Positions 34,367-45,123 of a stretch of DNA of 64,000 nt are shown one piece after another. The number at the start of each line of letters is the position of its first letter. Within the stretch, counting starts at the first letter, position 1. Under the pieces are notes generated by a model. The model did no database searches and was not told the DNA's origin. It worked only from the letters and a program-made list of their open reading frames with translations. A program made the position numbers and the translations under genes. Source of the stretch: Mariniradius saccharolyticus AK6 (GTDB lineage Bacteria; Bacteroidota; Bacteroidia; Cytophagales; Cyclobacteriaceae); the NCBI RefSeq assembly GCF_000330725.2, contig NZ_AMZY02000018.1:124001-188000 (forward strand). The letters run 5' to 3'.

Positions 34367-37300
34367 CTACAATACCAAGGTGAATACTCCTGTTTGACTG
34401 CCTTTTTCGCCATCCATGGCTTTGAAGACCAGCTTGTATACATAGTTTCCGTTAGGGCTCAACTTGCCGTTGAGTGTACCATCCCAGCCTATTTCTTTGC
34501 TGGTCGTGGTGTAGATGAGTTCGCCCCACTTGTTGAAGATCAACATCTCAAATTCATCGATACCTCTCATCTTCGGCATGAAGTAGTCGTTTAGCCCGTC
34601 GCCATTTGGTGTAAAGGCATCCGGAACGAGGATTCTGTAGGAGGCCAATACCTCGACCACAAGACTCGATTCGGAAGAGCAGCCTAAGGCGTCGAAGGTC
34701 TTGAGGGTGATGATGTAGACCCCGGGTTTCTTGTAGGTATGGACAGGGTTTTGATCGGTGCTGGTATTGCCGTCACCGAAATCCCATTCCCACGACACGA
34801 CATTTCCAAGGGTCTTGTCCACGAACTGTACAGGATCGTTGACGAGAATTTCGCCGAATGTGCCCAAGGAGATGATTGTGTAGGTGAATTCAGCTTCGGT
34901 AAATGCCAGCGGCTTATCCACGACTCTGGATACTTCGACTAGACATCCATTTCTGTCGGTGACCACAGCGCGTATTTCACCAGCGTCGTAGAAGTTGGTT
35001 TCCAACACATTGGCAGATCCTGTGTTCCATTCGATTTTGTAGTCAGGGGTTCCGCCTTTGATTTGGAGCCAAGCAACGCCAGTCAACAACTTGTTCTCAC
35101 AATCCACATCCCAACGCGTGAACAGCCTCACTTCCAAGACAGGTGGTTCTTTGATTTCAAAAGTTTTTGTGACTACGCACCCATTGAAATCTTCGACTTT
35201 CACTGTATATGTTCCTGCGGCAAGATTGGACCTATTGTAGCTTTCAAGGCCAGGAACGTCGGACCAGGTTATTTTATATGGTTGGATACCGCCCACCACG
35301 TTGATATTGATGTAGCCGTTTTGATCACCATGGCAATCCAAAATGTCGCTGTAGTCATCTATGATCTGCAAGGGCTCAGGTTCGTTGATGGCAAAACTAC
35401 CACCAGTGGTACAACCGTTCCTATCTGTGATGATCACGCTGTAAGTGCCTGGGGCCAAGTTTCTAACCACACGGCTGTTGGCGCCATTTGACCATTTGTA
35501 GGAATAAGGTGCAGCCCCACCGGTCACTGTAAGTGTGATTGATCCATTGTTTTGACCAAAGCACCTTACATCCACCACGGTCTCGCGGAAGTTGAGTAAT
35601 TCTGGCTCACGGATGTTGTAAGTACCTGTGACGATACAGCCTACTTCATCTTCGACCGTCACAGTGTAAATACCAGCCGATAGGTTTGTCGCTGTCAATT
35701 GGTCCTTAAGTCCATGACTCCATGAGACTTTGTAAGGAGCCCTTCCGCCGGTGATCTCTACTTGGATCATGCCGTCTTGTCCGCCGAAGCAGGAGACGGA
35801 CTTGATTGCAACCAATCCAACCCTCAAGTTCAATGGCGGAGCGATTTCAGCAGTACCCATGACGGTACAGCCATTTGCGTCGGTAACTACCAACTCATAA
35901 GTACCAGGTAGCAAGTCAGTGATCGTGGAGGTAGTATCTCCATTCGACCAAAGGTATTTGTAAGGCCCCACGCCACCTGTGACATCGGCGATGATTTGTC
36001 CACGCTCACCTGCAGTACAAACAGCCATTTTCCCGCTGAATTGCAGATTCATCGGAGGCGAAGGAACAGGGACATTGTAGGTGCCTTGGACTACGCAACC
36101 CTTGGCGTCTGTTACGACGACCGAGTAAACACCTGGTAGCAATCCAAACAAGTCTTTGGTGGTGGCGCCATTGGACCAAGCATAAGTATATGGAGCGGTG
36201 CCGCCTTTTACTTCAAGTACCAGTTCCATCACGCCGTCAAACTTACACAACTCACTTGAGGTGAATCCCTTGACAGACAGTTCTTCAGCAGGTTCTTTTA
36301 CCTCGTATTGGATGCTGACAAAACAAGAGTTCTCATCGATGACAAATACCGTGTAAAGCCCAGCCCTCAATCCCGTGATTTCTGGGGTATTTCGGCCGTT
36401 GCTCCACTGGATATTGTATTTGCCCGTTCCTCCGGTAATGTTCAATTTAATTCGGCCATCAGATCCAAACTTGCAGGAAACATCCACCAAGTCCACAAGG
36501 TCGACGATCAAGGGCTTAGGTTCGGCGATCTCGTAGGTTTGGGTTACGGAACATCCTTTGGCATCGACAACGGTTACGGTGAATGAACCGCCGGATTTAC
36601 CAGAAATTCCTCTCGTGGTTTCGCCGGATGACCAGCTATAGGTGTAAGGACCCGTACCGCCCGTTACGATCAACTCGATGCCGCCATTTCCTTCTCCGGC
36701 ACATCTCACGTCACTGACAATTCCAGTTACAGTGAGCGGTTCTGCAGGTTGCGTGACGATGTATTCCCGAATCAATTCACAACCCTTTGAATCTTTGATA
36801 ACTACCTGGTAGGTTCCAGCCGGAGCATTTTGAAGATTTTGTTGAGTACTGACGACCGCGCCTGTGGCTTTGTCAGTCCATACAAATGAGAATCCTCCAT
36901 TTCCTCCTGTAATTTCCAGATTCATCGCACCATCACTTCCCCCAAAGCAACTCACCGGAATAGCAGTAGCGGTAACAAAAATCGGATCAGGCTGTCTGAT
37001 GACGACATTGCTTCTGATGATACAGCCATTGGCGTCAGTGACGACCACCTCATAGTTTCCAGGAGCTAAGCCGGTTCTGGATTCACTTACATTTCCGTCA
37101 GACCACCTTACGCTGTATGGGGCCGTACCGCCGGAGATTGTAATGGAAGCCTCGCCGTTGTTTGCCGCGTAGCAAGTAATGTCAGCAGAATTTACAGAAA
37201 GATTCAGCGCAGGCGGCTGCGTGATTTCCACTTCCTGGATAGGAGAGGAGCAGCCATTCGCATCCATGACAAAAACAAAATATTTCTTTGGTCTCAAGCC

Positions 37301-40300
37301 TGTCGCTGTCAAGCTACCATATTGAATTCCATCAATAACCAATGTGTAGCCTGGCTTTCCGCCGGACGCCACCACACTGATGGTTCCGTTTTGGGAGCCA
37401 AAACAATTGACATTCGTGCTACTTAGAACAAAGTCAACAGGAGTGGTATCCTTGACCTCATAGGTTTCGGAGGCAACACAATTGTTTTCGTCCGTTACTG
37501 TCAGCGTGTAGAATCCAGCGGGTACATCGGTTAAGTCTTCAGCATTCCCGACAACTTGACCCGTGGCGTTTCGCCACTCATATCTGTATCCACCGGATCC
37601 ACCAAGGACATTCACCTTGATTTGTCCATCCGATCCGCCAAAACAAGAGATATCGATGATATCTTCGAGAAGGATTTCGACAGGATCAGGATTATCGATC
37701 GAGATAGCAGTGGTCCATTCACAGCCTTTTGAATCCACGACCCTGATGGTATAGGATCCAGGCGCCACGTCAGGGAAGGTCAAATCACCGCTTACCGGTA
37801 CAGGGAATTCAGTTCCATTCAAGAAAGCCCTGTATCCTCCGTTACCGCCAGTGATTTTTAGTCCGATATCTGAAACGTCCCCAAAACAAGGTACCTCATC
37901 GAGATAGGTCACAGTCGCTGACAAAGGAGCTGCAGGCTGCGCTATGACAATTTGAATGACATCGGATCGGCAGGTTCCGTTCATAGCGAAGGCGTTGTAA
38001 ACACCTGCTGTGAGCCCAGTGACCGTGTTGCCGGCAATTTCCTGGCCATTGAAGAAAATTCTGTAGGTAGAAAATGCCCCACCGGATGGAGAGAAAGCGA
38101 TTGTTCCATCGTTTCCTCCGAAACAAGAAACATCTGTAGGTACTGCTGCGAGGATTACCTGTGGCGGTTGAGCCAACTCAACGGTTTCAATAATATCCGC
38201 ACAACCCCCGTCGGATATCTTATAGCGGTAGAATCCTGCGACCAGTCCGCTGATTGAGGTCTTATCGGCATGGGCCGGAATCACTGAGAAAGTGGAGTTA
38301 TCTGGGGAATAGGCCCACTCAATCGCATAGGGTTTGGTCCCGCCGGTGATCTGGAGTGAAATACCTCCAGTACCACCGAAGCAAACGATGGACTGGAGGC
38401 TTGCGGTAGCCTGCAATGGCAGTGGTTGGCCAAGGGTTCTCGGAGGAATATTCACCGAGCAGCCATTGGCGTCAACAGCACTGAATGTATAAGTTACATT
38501 TGCCTGCAGGTTACCAAACACTAGGGCTTGATCATCTAGGGCACTATAGGTATTTCCTTGGAAGGTGATGGTGTAAGGCGCTGTGCCTCCAGTAAGAGTA
38601 AGCGTTATGCTGCCATCGGCAGACTCAAAGCAGCTCAGGTCCTCTGTCACGATAGATTTCAGGCTCAAAGGAGAGGCTGGCTGGGTCACATTGATAATCA
38701 CGTCGTCTGATTTACAGCCGCGGACATTGTCTACCGCATAGACGATGTATGATCCTGCCCTGGCAGGGAACTGATTGCCAAAAATCTGGCTGCCGTTGAC
38801 GAAGTAGGTGAAGTTGGTAGAGCTTCCGGAAGATGCTGTCAAGGTCACTTGGGCAGATTCGCCGAAGCAGAGTATCGGACTGGCTACATAGGTGAGCGTT
38901 ACAGGTATTCCATCAGCGATTGTGACGGTGTCTGTGACGACGGAGCAATTATTTGCCTCAATTACCGTGTATCGATATTGACCAGCAGTTGCCCCTTCGA
39001 TGCGTCTGTTTGTTTCGGTAAGGGTTTCCCAGGTGCTTGTACCCGTGTTGAATTTTTCCCAAAGAATAGTGTACGGTTCTGTTCCACCTGAAATAGTGAG
39101 ATCGATAAAGGTAGCACCTCCCACACAGGCAATCACACCTGCTGTGGCAGAAACCGCCAATGTTCCTGGTTCTGAAATCGTGACTGTTTCAGTCGCCAAG
39201 CAGACACCGTCTTTGTCCCGAACTTCAAGTGTGTAAGAACCCGCTACCAAAGAGGAGAAAGAGTATTCTGTGTCTTCCACCATGGCGGAAAGTGACTGTG
39301 TTGGACCTGAAAGCGGAGTCAATAATGCAGTGTAGGTTGGTCGGCCACCAAGTACTTTGAACTTGATCGCACCGACATTTCCGCCGAAGCAGTTCACATT
39401 TTCAGCCACCAAATCAGAAATCTCCAAAGGTCTGGATGGTTGGGAAACAACGACCAAAACCGGATCGGATTCGCAACCAAGGTTGTCCACCAATTTGATT
39501 AGGTAATTTCCTGGAGCAATGTTGATGAACGAAGTTTGCGTGGCTTGGGACACCCCGTTCACAAATACAGTGTATGTTCTGCCGCCTTGTACCGTTGGAT
39601 TGACAACTTGGAATAGGCCGTCATTTGCACCGAAACAGCTTACATCTTGGGATGTGACCGTGAAAGTTGGTTTGATTGGATTGATGATGGTAAACGTGCC
39701 GATCCTGTCTGGACAGCCGGCATCGTCGACCAACCATTCGTAGTCACCTGCTGGGAGGTTCTCGAATAGGAAGCTTCCGGCATCTTCATTGACAAATTCC
39801 TTCGAATAGCCATTGATCGAAGTGACACGAATGGTCTTACCGAGCGATCCTCCGGCGAGGTTCAGGGTAAATCTTCCCAAGTCTCCCTCACAGACTGGCT
39901 GCACAATGGAGGTATTGATTACAATTTCATCAGGTTGGTTGATGATATAGTCTGGAGAATTGATTTTGCAACCTCCCGCGTAGGTAATTTCCATGAAATA
40001 GGTACCGGCGATTAGGTTATCCAGATCTGCCTCAGCTATTGGGATAAGCCCGCCTACGATTGGCCTTCTATACCACTGAACCACGATTCCTGTGGTATTA
40101 CCAGATACTGCAAACCTGATCGCTCCGTCAGACCCGCCAAAGCAGGTCACATGTTTTTCTACTTCAGCATCGAAAACAGGAGGATTTGGTTCGTCGATTG
40201 TGATGGTGGAGAAATCCTCGCAACCTGCAGCATCCGTTACTTTGACGTCATAAGTACCCGCAGTCAATCCGGAAAGGATTGAGTTGGTAATCACTTGCCA

Positions 40301-43300
40301 AACGCCACCCACAAATATCGAGTAGGTGTAGGAAGGAACGCCGCCAATTGCATTGATGAAGAGTATACCAGATTCACCAGGACAGCTTGCGTCCTGTGGA
40401 TTGGTAAACAAAGTCAAGGGCTGGCTTGGTCCTGGAACGCTGTAGGTTTTGGTTACGGTACATGCGCCAGAAAGGCTGTACTCTACTCTGTAGAAGCCCG
40501 GAGCCAGATTTGTGATCGTGTTGGTGTTTTCTGCCACAATCGAATTGTCTGCCAATTTGATCCACCTGCTCGTACTCAAGCCCGGGATCCATCCCACAAA
40601 ATCTACTTCGATGCTGCCATCAGTGTAAGCACAGCTTGGACCAGATATATTCACTAAGTTGATATCAAGAGGATCCGGCTGGATGATCTCGATGTTTTCC
40701 AATCTGGTGCTACATCCATTGGCGTCTGTGACCGTTACGCTGTAAATTCCTGCGCTGAGGTTTGAAGGATTCTGGTTGATAAATCCATGATCCCAACTGA
40801 AGAAATACAAGCCTGTACCGCCTGCCACGTTGATTGTGATTCGACCATCATTGCGGCCATGACAAGTGACATCATCTTTTGACACAAGCGTTACTACCAA
40901 AGGTGCGGGTGCGGCGAGGTCTATGATCCGTTCGTTGGTACAGCCGTTGGCGTCTGTTACAAGTATTTTGTAGGTTCCAGCCCCAATATTGGATAGGGTA
41001 GGGCTCGTGCCCGGGATCGGGTCAAAAACGCCGGGACTTGTCTCCTTTTGCCATTGGATCGAATAGGTCGGCACGCCGCCACCGATTTGGACCTCGATTC
41101 TTCCATCTGTGGAATCAAAACACTTAGGTTCAATTTTGGTAAGGAGGTTGATGGCAATCGCACTTGGTGGCTGTGAAACCAGGATGTCCTTTAACTCTTT
41201 GATACATCCGTTGGCGTCGGTCACGGTCACGTTGTAAAGACCTGCGGCCAGACCATTGATGTTTTTCTGTGTAGAAGTGAATCCGCTAGGACCCGTCCAA
41301 GCATAGGTGTATGTCCCGGTACCTCCAGATACAGCGATATTGATGGCGCCTGTGCTTTCGCCAAAGCAGAGTACATTTACAGGCGGGCCATCCAAACCAA
41401 GCAACAATTCGGGGGTTGGAGGGATCGTGAATGTTTCTTGGACAAAACAAGAGTTGTTGCCGAGATCATAAACCTTCACGGTATATTGTCCTGGCCCAAC
41501 GTTGATAAGGTTTTGATTGGTTGAAATAACCGTAGAGAAATTGCCTGCGACGAACCATTCCACACCCAAACTGCCGGTACCGCCACCGATACTGATGCTG
41601 ATGCCACCGTTTCCTTGACCAAAACAGGTCTCTTGTTGGATGACAGGGTTGCTGATTGAAATCGCAGGGAGCGAGGTGATGTCAAAGTTGATGTTGGGAA
41701 CCACGCAGCCATTTGCGTCACGGATCTCAATAAAGTTGTTGGTGGAAGCGCCAAGACCGCTAATCGTTACATCACCAATTGAAGTCGTAGTGACGGTTCC
41801 GCCGTTAAGTGCATAGGAATAAGGCGCAGTTCCACCTGAGATAGTGAAACTTACCGAACCTGAAAATTCCCCGGCACAGACCACATTGACGATTGTTGGA
41901 GGTCCTACGGCCAAGGGGGCTGGCTCGGTTACGGGATAATCTTTTGAGACGGTACAGCCATTGGCATCCCTTACAACTAGCCTGTAAACCCCTCCCGACA
42001 GGTTGGTCAAATCCAACTGTGTCTTTCCAGCCAAATCCGTGAAAACGCCAGAAATTTCCTTTTGCCATTGGTAGCTGAGGGGAGCGGTACCACCACTTGC
42101 GGTTAGCCCAGTGATTGATCCGTTGTTGTCTCCTGCACAAAGGATGTTAGTAATCCGGAGGTTATTCTCGTTGATGACCAATTGTGGCGGATTGGTTACA
42201 TCTACAAAATCCGTGATCGCGCAATTTGTCCCGTAGGAAATAACCACTTCATATTGTCCGGCTGGAAGGTTGTTGAAGGTGACATCATTTCCAGTTTGGG
42301 TGACTGTATTTACCGTTACGTTGAATGCGGTACTCGGATCATTTATCCTCACCCTGACACTACCGTCTGCCGCCCCAAAGCAGGTTGGGTCTGTGATCGT
42401 ATAGTCAACCGTAGGAGCATCAGGTACCGGGATATTGACGGTATAGTTTACTTCACAACCCCTAGAGTCCCTTACCCTAACCGTGTTGGTGCCTGAAGGA
42501 AGATTGAATGCCGTCGCTGTAGTTTCTCCATTGCTCCATAGATAGGTGAATCCTCCCCATCCTCCTGCTACGTTGAAGATCCGGGCGGATCCATCGTTTG
42601 AACCTGCGCAAGTGAGGCCTTTAAGGACTTCTGTTTGGCCGGTGATTGGCCCTGGAGGGCCATCGATGGTTACATTTAGTACAATTTTACAGCCCTGAGC
42701 GTCAGATACTTCTACGGTGTAATTTCCAGGGGCAAGGTTGGAAGCAGTCCTTGTAGTTTGACCGTCGCTCCATTTGAACTTATATCCGCCCCATCCTCCC
42801 GAGCGGTTTACCCTGGCGGTTCCGGTATTGGTGCCGAAGCATATTTCGGAGGTCGTGGTGACGGATGCGGTGAGCGGTGCGGGTGGTGCAGGCACGTTGA
42901 CTGTATAAGTCAAGGTACATTCAGGGTAGTCCCCACCTCCATGCCTTACTACAATGGTATGCGTACCAGCACCAAATCCTGTAAATGTTCTCTCTCCATT
43001 GGTAGCACCGATCGAAATGCTTTGGTTGCTATAAGCAGTGGTACCATTGGGTCGGATGATGTCAACACGAACTTCATTTGGCGGAAATGGGAACGCCATA
43101 AACAGGCGGTTCACCTGGAGCCTGATCGTCCCGTTGGTTTCCCCAAAACAAACCACCCCCGTGGCAGAAGGGACGATGTTGAGCAATTGCTCGTTTCCAA
43201 TATTGAAAACCAGCTCTTCAGGACAATCGGGTAGTCTGTAACGATCCGAAATCTCCAACACATAATCACCGGCGGCAAGTTGGTCATACCTGATTTGTCC

Positions 43301-44053
43301 CCCTGGAGCTACGATCCAATCCGTCACATAGGTTCCATTGGACCTTCTGATTCTAAACCTTACCTCGCCTTCGAAATCACTGGCGTCAAAACTCACGCCT
43401 CCATTTGCTACGCAGGTTTCTGGAAAAGTGCCTGCACCGGAGGCTGGATTTAAGACAAGAGGCTCGACTTCTTCGATCTCGATCTCTGTAAGCTCTTTAC
43501 AACCTGTCGCGTCGATCACTTCAACGAGGTATTTTCCCGCGGGAACGCCACTCAGGTCTATATTGCGTCCACTGATGATATTGGTGCGGACAAGTGTGTT
43601 TGATTCATCATAAAAATTGATCGTAAATGGAGGTATACCATTTTCGATCGTTCCGTATACTATCCCAAATGTTTCTCCAGCACATTGTTGGGCTTCATCA
43701 TAAAGTATATTGAGGATAAAATTGGTGCTGCCCTTGAAGTTGATGACCTCTGTGTAGGTATTGCCACCTGCATCGGTGACGAATAGTGTATAATCTCCTG
43801 CTTGGGCCTGTTCGATGGTACTGAATTCACTTTCGCTCAGATTTGCATCCGTTTGGATCACGTTGCCACCATAACTCCACACATAGGTGTATGGGGCCAC
43901 ACCGTTTCTCACCCGAATTGAGGCTTTCTTTTCACATTCGGAAAAAATAAAGACATCTCGGATAATCGGGGCTGCTACCGCTTCGTTTACAAGGGAAAGC
44001 ATCCCAAGAAAGAGGAAAGCCCAAGCGAATGATACAGCGTAAAATTTTTTCAT
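34367..44053 (-). CDS. Giant SprB-repeat surface adhesin with type B T9SS domain
   Basis: A 3228-residue exported protein (signal peptide about residues 1-28, ending AVAAP). It is built from some 36 SprB-type repeats of about 75-85 residues, then a PKD domain (about 3053-3138, with WEWDFGDGNTST) and a gliding-motility-associated C-terminal domain (about 3139-3228; PDAFTPNGDGLNDYF, IFNKWGELIYTTT) that directs export by the type IX secretion system. SprB in Flavobacterium johnsoniae is the mobile adhesin of gliding; this relative probably acts in adhesion or gliding. The frame is intact over 9.7 kb. The following gene encodes its SprF partner. Confidence 0.94.
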   Translation of the reverse strand: MKKFYAVSFAWAFLFLGMLSLVNEAVAAPIIRDVFIFSECEKKASIRVRNGVAPYTYVWSYGGNVIQTDANLSESEFSTIEQAQAGDYTLFVTDAGGNTYTEVINFKGSTNFILNILYDEAQQCAGETFGIVYGTIENGIPPFTINFYDESNTLVRTNIISGRNIDLSGVPAGKYLVEVIDATGCKELTEIEIEEVEPLVLNPASGAGTFPETCVANGGVSFDASDFEGEVRFRIRRSNGTYVTDWIVAPGGQIRYDQLAAGDYVLEISDRYRLPDCPEELVFNIGNEQLLNIVPSATGVVCFGETNGTIRLQVNRLFMAFPFPPNEVRVDIIRPNGTTAYSNQSISIGATNGERTFTGFGAGTHTIVVRHGGGDYPECTLTYTVNVPAPPAPLTASVTTTSEICFGTNTGTARVNRSGGWGGYKFKWSDGQTTRTASNLAPGNYTVEVSDAQGCKIVLNVTIDGPPGPITGQTEVLKGLTCAGSNDGSARIFNVAGGWGGFTYLWSNGETTATAFNLPSGTNTVRVRDSRGCEVNYTVNIPVPDAPTVDYTITDPTCFGAADGSVRVRINDPSTAFNVTVNTVTQTGNDVTFNNLPAGQYEVVISYGTNCAITDFVDVTNPPQLVINENNLRITNILCAGDNNGSITGLTASGGTAPLSYQWQKEISGVFTDLAGKTQLDLTNLSGGVYRLVVRDANGCTVSKDYPVTEPAPLAVGPPTIVNVVCAGEFSGSVSFTISGGTAPYSYALNGGTVTTTSIGDVTISGLGASTNNFIEIRDANGCVVPNINFDITSLPAISISNPVIQQETCFGQGNGGISISIGGGTGSLGVEWFVAGNFSTVISTNQNLINVGPGQYTVKVYDLGNNSCFVQETFTIPPTPELLLGLDGPPVNVLCFGESTGAINIAVSGGTGTYTYAWTGPSGFTSTQKNINGLAAGLYNVTVTDANGCIKELKDILVSQPPSAIAINLLTKIEPKCFDSTDGRIEVQIGGGVPTYSIQWQKETSPGVFDPIPGTSPTLSNIGAGTYKILVTDANGCTNERIIDLAAPAPLVVTLVSKDDVTCHGRNDGRITINVAGGTGLYFFSWDHGFINQNPSNLSAGIYSVTVTDANGCSTRLENIEIIQPDPLDINLVNISGPSCAYTDGSIEVDFVGWIPGLSTSRWIKLADNSIVAENTNTITNLAPGFYRVEYSLSGACTVTKTYSVPGPSQPLTLFTNPQDASCPGESGILFINAIGGVPSYTYSIFVGGVWQVITNSILSGLTAGTYDVKVTDAAGCEDFSTITIDEPNPPVFDAEVEKHVTCFGGSDGAIRFAVSGNTTGIVVQWYRRPIVGGLIPIAEADLDNLIAGTYFMEITYAGGCKINSPDYIINQPDEIVINTSIVQPVCEGDLGRFTLNLAGGSLGKTIRVTSINGYSKEFVNEDAGSFLFENLPAGDYEWLVDDAGCPDRIGTFTIINPIKPTFTVTSQDVSCFGANDGLFQVVNPTVQGGRTYTVFVNGVSQATQTSFINIAPGNYLIKLVDNLGCESDPVLVVVSQPSRPLEISDLVAENVNCFGGNVGAIKFKVLGGRPTYTALLTPLSGPTQSLSAMVEDTEYSFSSLVAGSYTLEVRDKDGVCLATETVTISEPGTLAVSATAGVIACVGGATFIDLTISGGTEPYTILWEKFNTGTSTWETLTETNRRIEGATAGQYRYTVIEANNCSVVTDTVTIADGIPVTLTYVASPILCFGESAQVTLTASSGSSTNFTYFVNGSQIFGNQFPARAGSYIVYAVDNVRGCKSDDVIINVTQPASPLSLKSIVTEDLSCFESADGSITLTLTGGTAPYTITFQGNTYSALDDQALVFGNLQANVTYTFSAVDANGCSVNIPPRTLGQPLPLQATASLQSIVCFGGTGGISLQITGGTKPYAIEWAYSPDNSTFSVIPAHADKTSISGLVAGFYRYKISDGGCADIIETVELAQPPQVILAAVPTDVSCFGGNDGTIAFSPSGGAFSTYRIFFNGQEIAGNTVTGLTAGVYNAFAMNGTCRSDVIQIVIAQPAAPLSATVTYLDEVPCFGDVSDIGLKITGGNGGYRAFLNGTEFPVPVSGDLTFPDVAPGSYTIRVVDSKGCEWTTAISIDNPDPVEILLEDIIDISCFGGSDGQIKVNVLGGSGGYRYEWRNATGQVVGNAEDLTDVPAGFYTLTVTDENNCVASETYEVKDTTPVDFVLSSTNVNCFGSQNGTISVVASGGKPGYTLVIDGIQYGSLTATGLRPKKYFVFVMDANGCSSPIQEVEITQPPALNLSVNSADITCYAANNGEASITISGGTAPYSVRWSDGNVSESRTGLAPGNYEVVVTDANGCIIRSNVVIRQPDPIFVTATAIPVSCFGGSDGAMNLEITGGNGGFSFVWTDKATGAVVSTQQNLQNAPAGTYQVVIKDSKGCELIREYIVTQPAEPLTVTGIVSDVRCAGEGNGGIELIVTGGTGPYTYSWSSGETTRGISGKSGGSFTVTVVDAKGCSVTQTYEIAEPKPLIVDLVDLVDVSCKFGSDGRIKLNITGGTGKYNIQWSNGRNTPEITGLRAGLYTVFVIDENSCFVSIQYEVKEPAEELSVKGFTSSELCKFDGVMELVLEVKGGTAPYTYAWSNGATTKDLFGLLPGVYSVVVTDAKGCVVQGTYNVPVPSPPMNLQFSGKMAVCTAGERGQIIADVTGGVGPYKYLWSNGDTTSTITDLLPGTYELVVTDANGCTVMGTAEIAPPLNLRVGLVAIKSVSCFGGQDGMIQVEITGGRAPYKVSWSHGLKDQLTATNLSAGIYTVTVEDEVGCIVTGTYNIREPELLNFRETVVDVRCFGQNNGSITLTVTGGAAPYSYKWSNGANSRVVRNLAPGTYSVIITDRNGCTTGGSFAINEPEPLQIIDDYSDILDCHGDQNGYININVVGGIQPYKITWSDVPGLESYNRSNLAAGTYTVKVEDFNGCVVTKTFEIKEPPVLEVRLFTRWDVDCENKLLTGVAWLQIKGGTPDYKIEWNTGSANVLETNFYDAGEIRAVVTDRNGCLVEVSRVVDKPLAFTEAEFTYTIISLGTFGEILVNDPVQFVDKTLGNVVSWEWDFGDGNTSTDQNPVHTYKKPGVYIITLKTFDALGCSSESSLVVEVLASYRILVPDAFTPNGDGLNDYFMPKMRGIDEFEMLIFNKWGELIYTTTSKEIGWDGTLNGKLSPNGNYVYKLVFKAMDGEKGSQTGVFTLVL
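34905..43700 (-). repeat. Array of about 36 SprB protein repeats
   Basis: Each unit begins near CFGxxDGxI, continues with GGTxPYxxxW, and ends with GxYxVxVxDxxGC, so each carries two cysteines that may form a disulfide. Most copies keep C-F-G or C-x-G at the start (for example CFGGSDGAI, CFGESTGAI, CAGEGNGGI), while a few at both ends are divergent (CEKKASI, CENKLLTG). DNA identity between units is low, so the array looks old rather than recently expanded. Confidence 0.9.
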
Positions 44054-44630
44054 AATGATCCAATTTTTAACAAGACCCTTTGGATGAGGTCAAGTCATGC
44101 CACGAACCCGTTCATAACATTTAGCCCAATTGGAAGGAAATTCTGCAGGGTGATTAAACAACAGCTGGCGATTTGGGTGATTAATCCAGCTATTTTGTTT
44201 CGGGTATTTTGCAGAATACTCCTTGTAAAAGGTATTTCGCTCTTTAATATAAAATTCTATGCATTTTATATATAGATAAAAGAAATACTTTGAATTGGGT
44301 GATTCAGAGTAATAAATGGAATAATATTCTTAATTCAAAGAATCAAAGCAAAAAATTAAAAGTCTCATTCACAACATTTGTTTGGCCTCGCAATGCTTTG
44401 TTTTTTTCCGGATTTGGCAGGATTTCAAAAAAAGGCGACTTAGATATTATACGCAGGACAATGCTAAAGGACAAGTTATTTGTATAAACGGTTTGACTTT
44501 GGACAAAACAAAATCCCGACTTGTCGATACAGGTCGGGATAAAATATTGAGGAAAAATATCGCTGCTGTTTTCGGTTCAAAAGTTAGGGAAAAACGGAAA
44601 TCAAAACCCTTCTTGAACTTGAGTGAAGTT
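44054..44630. other. AT-rich intergenic region
   Basis: A 577-bp gap, strongly AT-rich in 44210-44470, between the adhesin start and the Gre-like gene. I see no gene with family signals; short forward frames lack support. It should hold the adhesin promoter, but no exact TAnnTTTG box is visible upstream of 44053. The one clear element is the hairpin at 44513-44540. Confidence 0.6.
44513..44540 (-). terminator. Terminator after the Gre-like gene
   Basis: A 12-bp stem with one wobble pair (44513-44524 with 44529-44540, ATCCCGAC core) over a CGAT tetraloop, followed on the minus strand by TTTTGTTTTG. It lies about 90 bp past the stop of the gene at 44631. Confidence 0.75.
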
Positions 44631-45083
44631 TCACACGAGCTCCTTGATTTCGATTCCTTTTCCCCTGAAATCAGCCTTTTCGCCTTTCCTTAGGTTCCAA
44701 AGTGCAGCCACCAAGGGAGAGTCCTTGGAAACGAGCTGATAATCCACTCCGTCCATGACTACTTTGCCCATGGGGATGGAAACCCAAATTCTACCCATCG
44801 GAACTTCGAAAAGTGTTCCTTCCTGAATGGAGTCTAGCTGCTTGATAGGAACCGCATTTAATTGGGCCAACATTGCCTTGCTGGAGGACAGTCTTTTTTC
44901 CAAAATATCCCTCGTTTGGTGGAGCATTTCTTGGTGGGTTTCAAACTTGTCGCCCGCAGAGCTTTTCTCCTCCACTTCGGATGATTCCTGCAATTCCGCC
45001 AATTGGCGCTGGATGTCTTTGATTTGTTCCTTTAAAATCTCCTGGGCTTTTGCCAGTAAAGAAGGTTTGGTCGTCGTATTCAT
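44631..45083 (-). CDS. GreA/GreB C-terminal-like protein
   Basis: A 150-residue protein: an N-terminal helical coiled-coil part (about residues 1-75; EILKEQIKDIQRQLAELQ) and a C-terminal domain with SIPMGKVVMDGVDYQLVSKDSPLVAALWNLRKGEKADF, which follows the FKBP-like end of Gre transcript-cleavage factors (the SPLxxAL and GEKxxF elements). I chose the ATG at 45083; a longer in-frame start adds 16 residues with no support. Function in transcription is likely but not shown. Confidence 0.75.
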   Translation of the reverse strand: MNTTTKPSLLAKAQEILKEQIKDIQRQLAELQESSEVEEKSSAGDKFETHQEMLHQTRDILEKRLSSSKAMLAQLNAVPIKQLDSIQEGTLFEVPMGRIWVSIPMGKVVMDGVDYQLVSKDSPLVAALWNLRKGEKADFRGKGIEIKELV

Positions 45084-45123
45084 GCCGCAAATTAAGTTGA
45101 AAATTGGGAGAAATGGAATTCTT

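Noticed and set aside
42758-43234. Plus-strand open frames inside the adhesin gene
   Set aside because: They are antisense to the intact 9.7-kb adhesin frame and have no family signals.
34905-43700. Repetitive region considered as CRISPR or DNA tandem repeat
   Set aside because: The repetition is at protein level (SprB domains of 75-85 residues) with low DNA identity, not short direct repeats with spacers.
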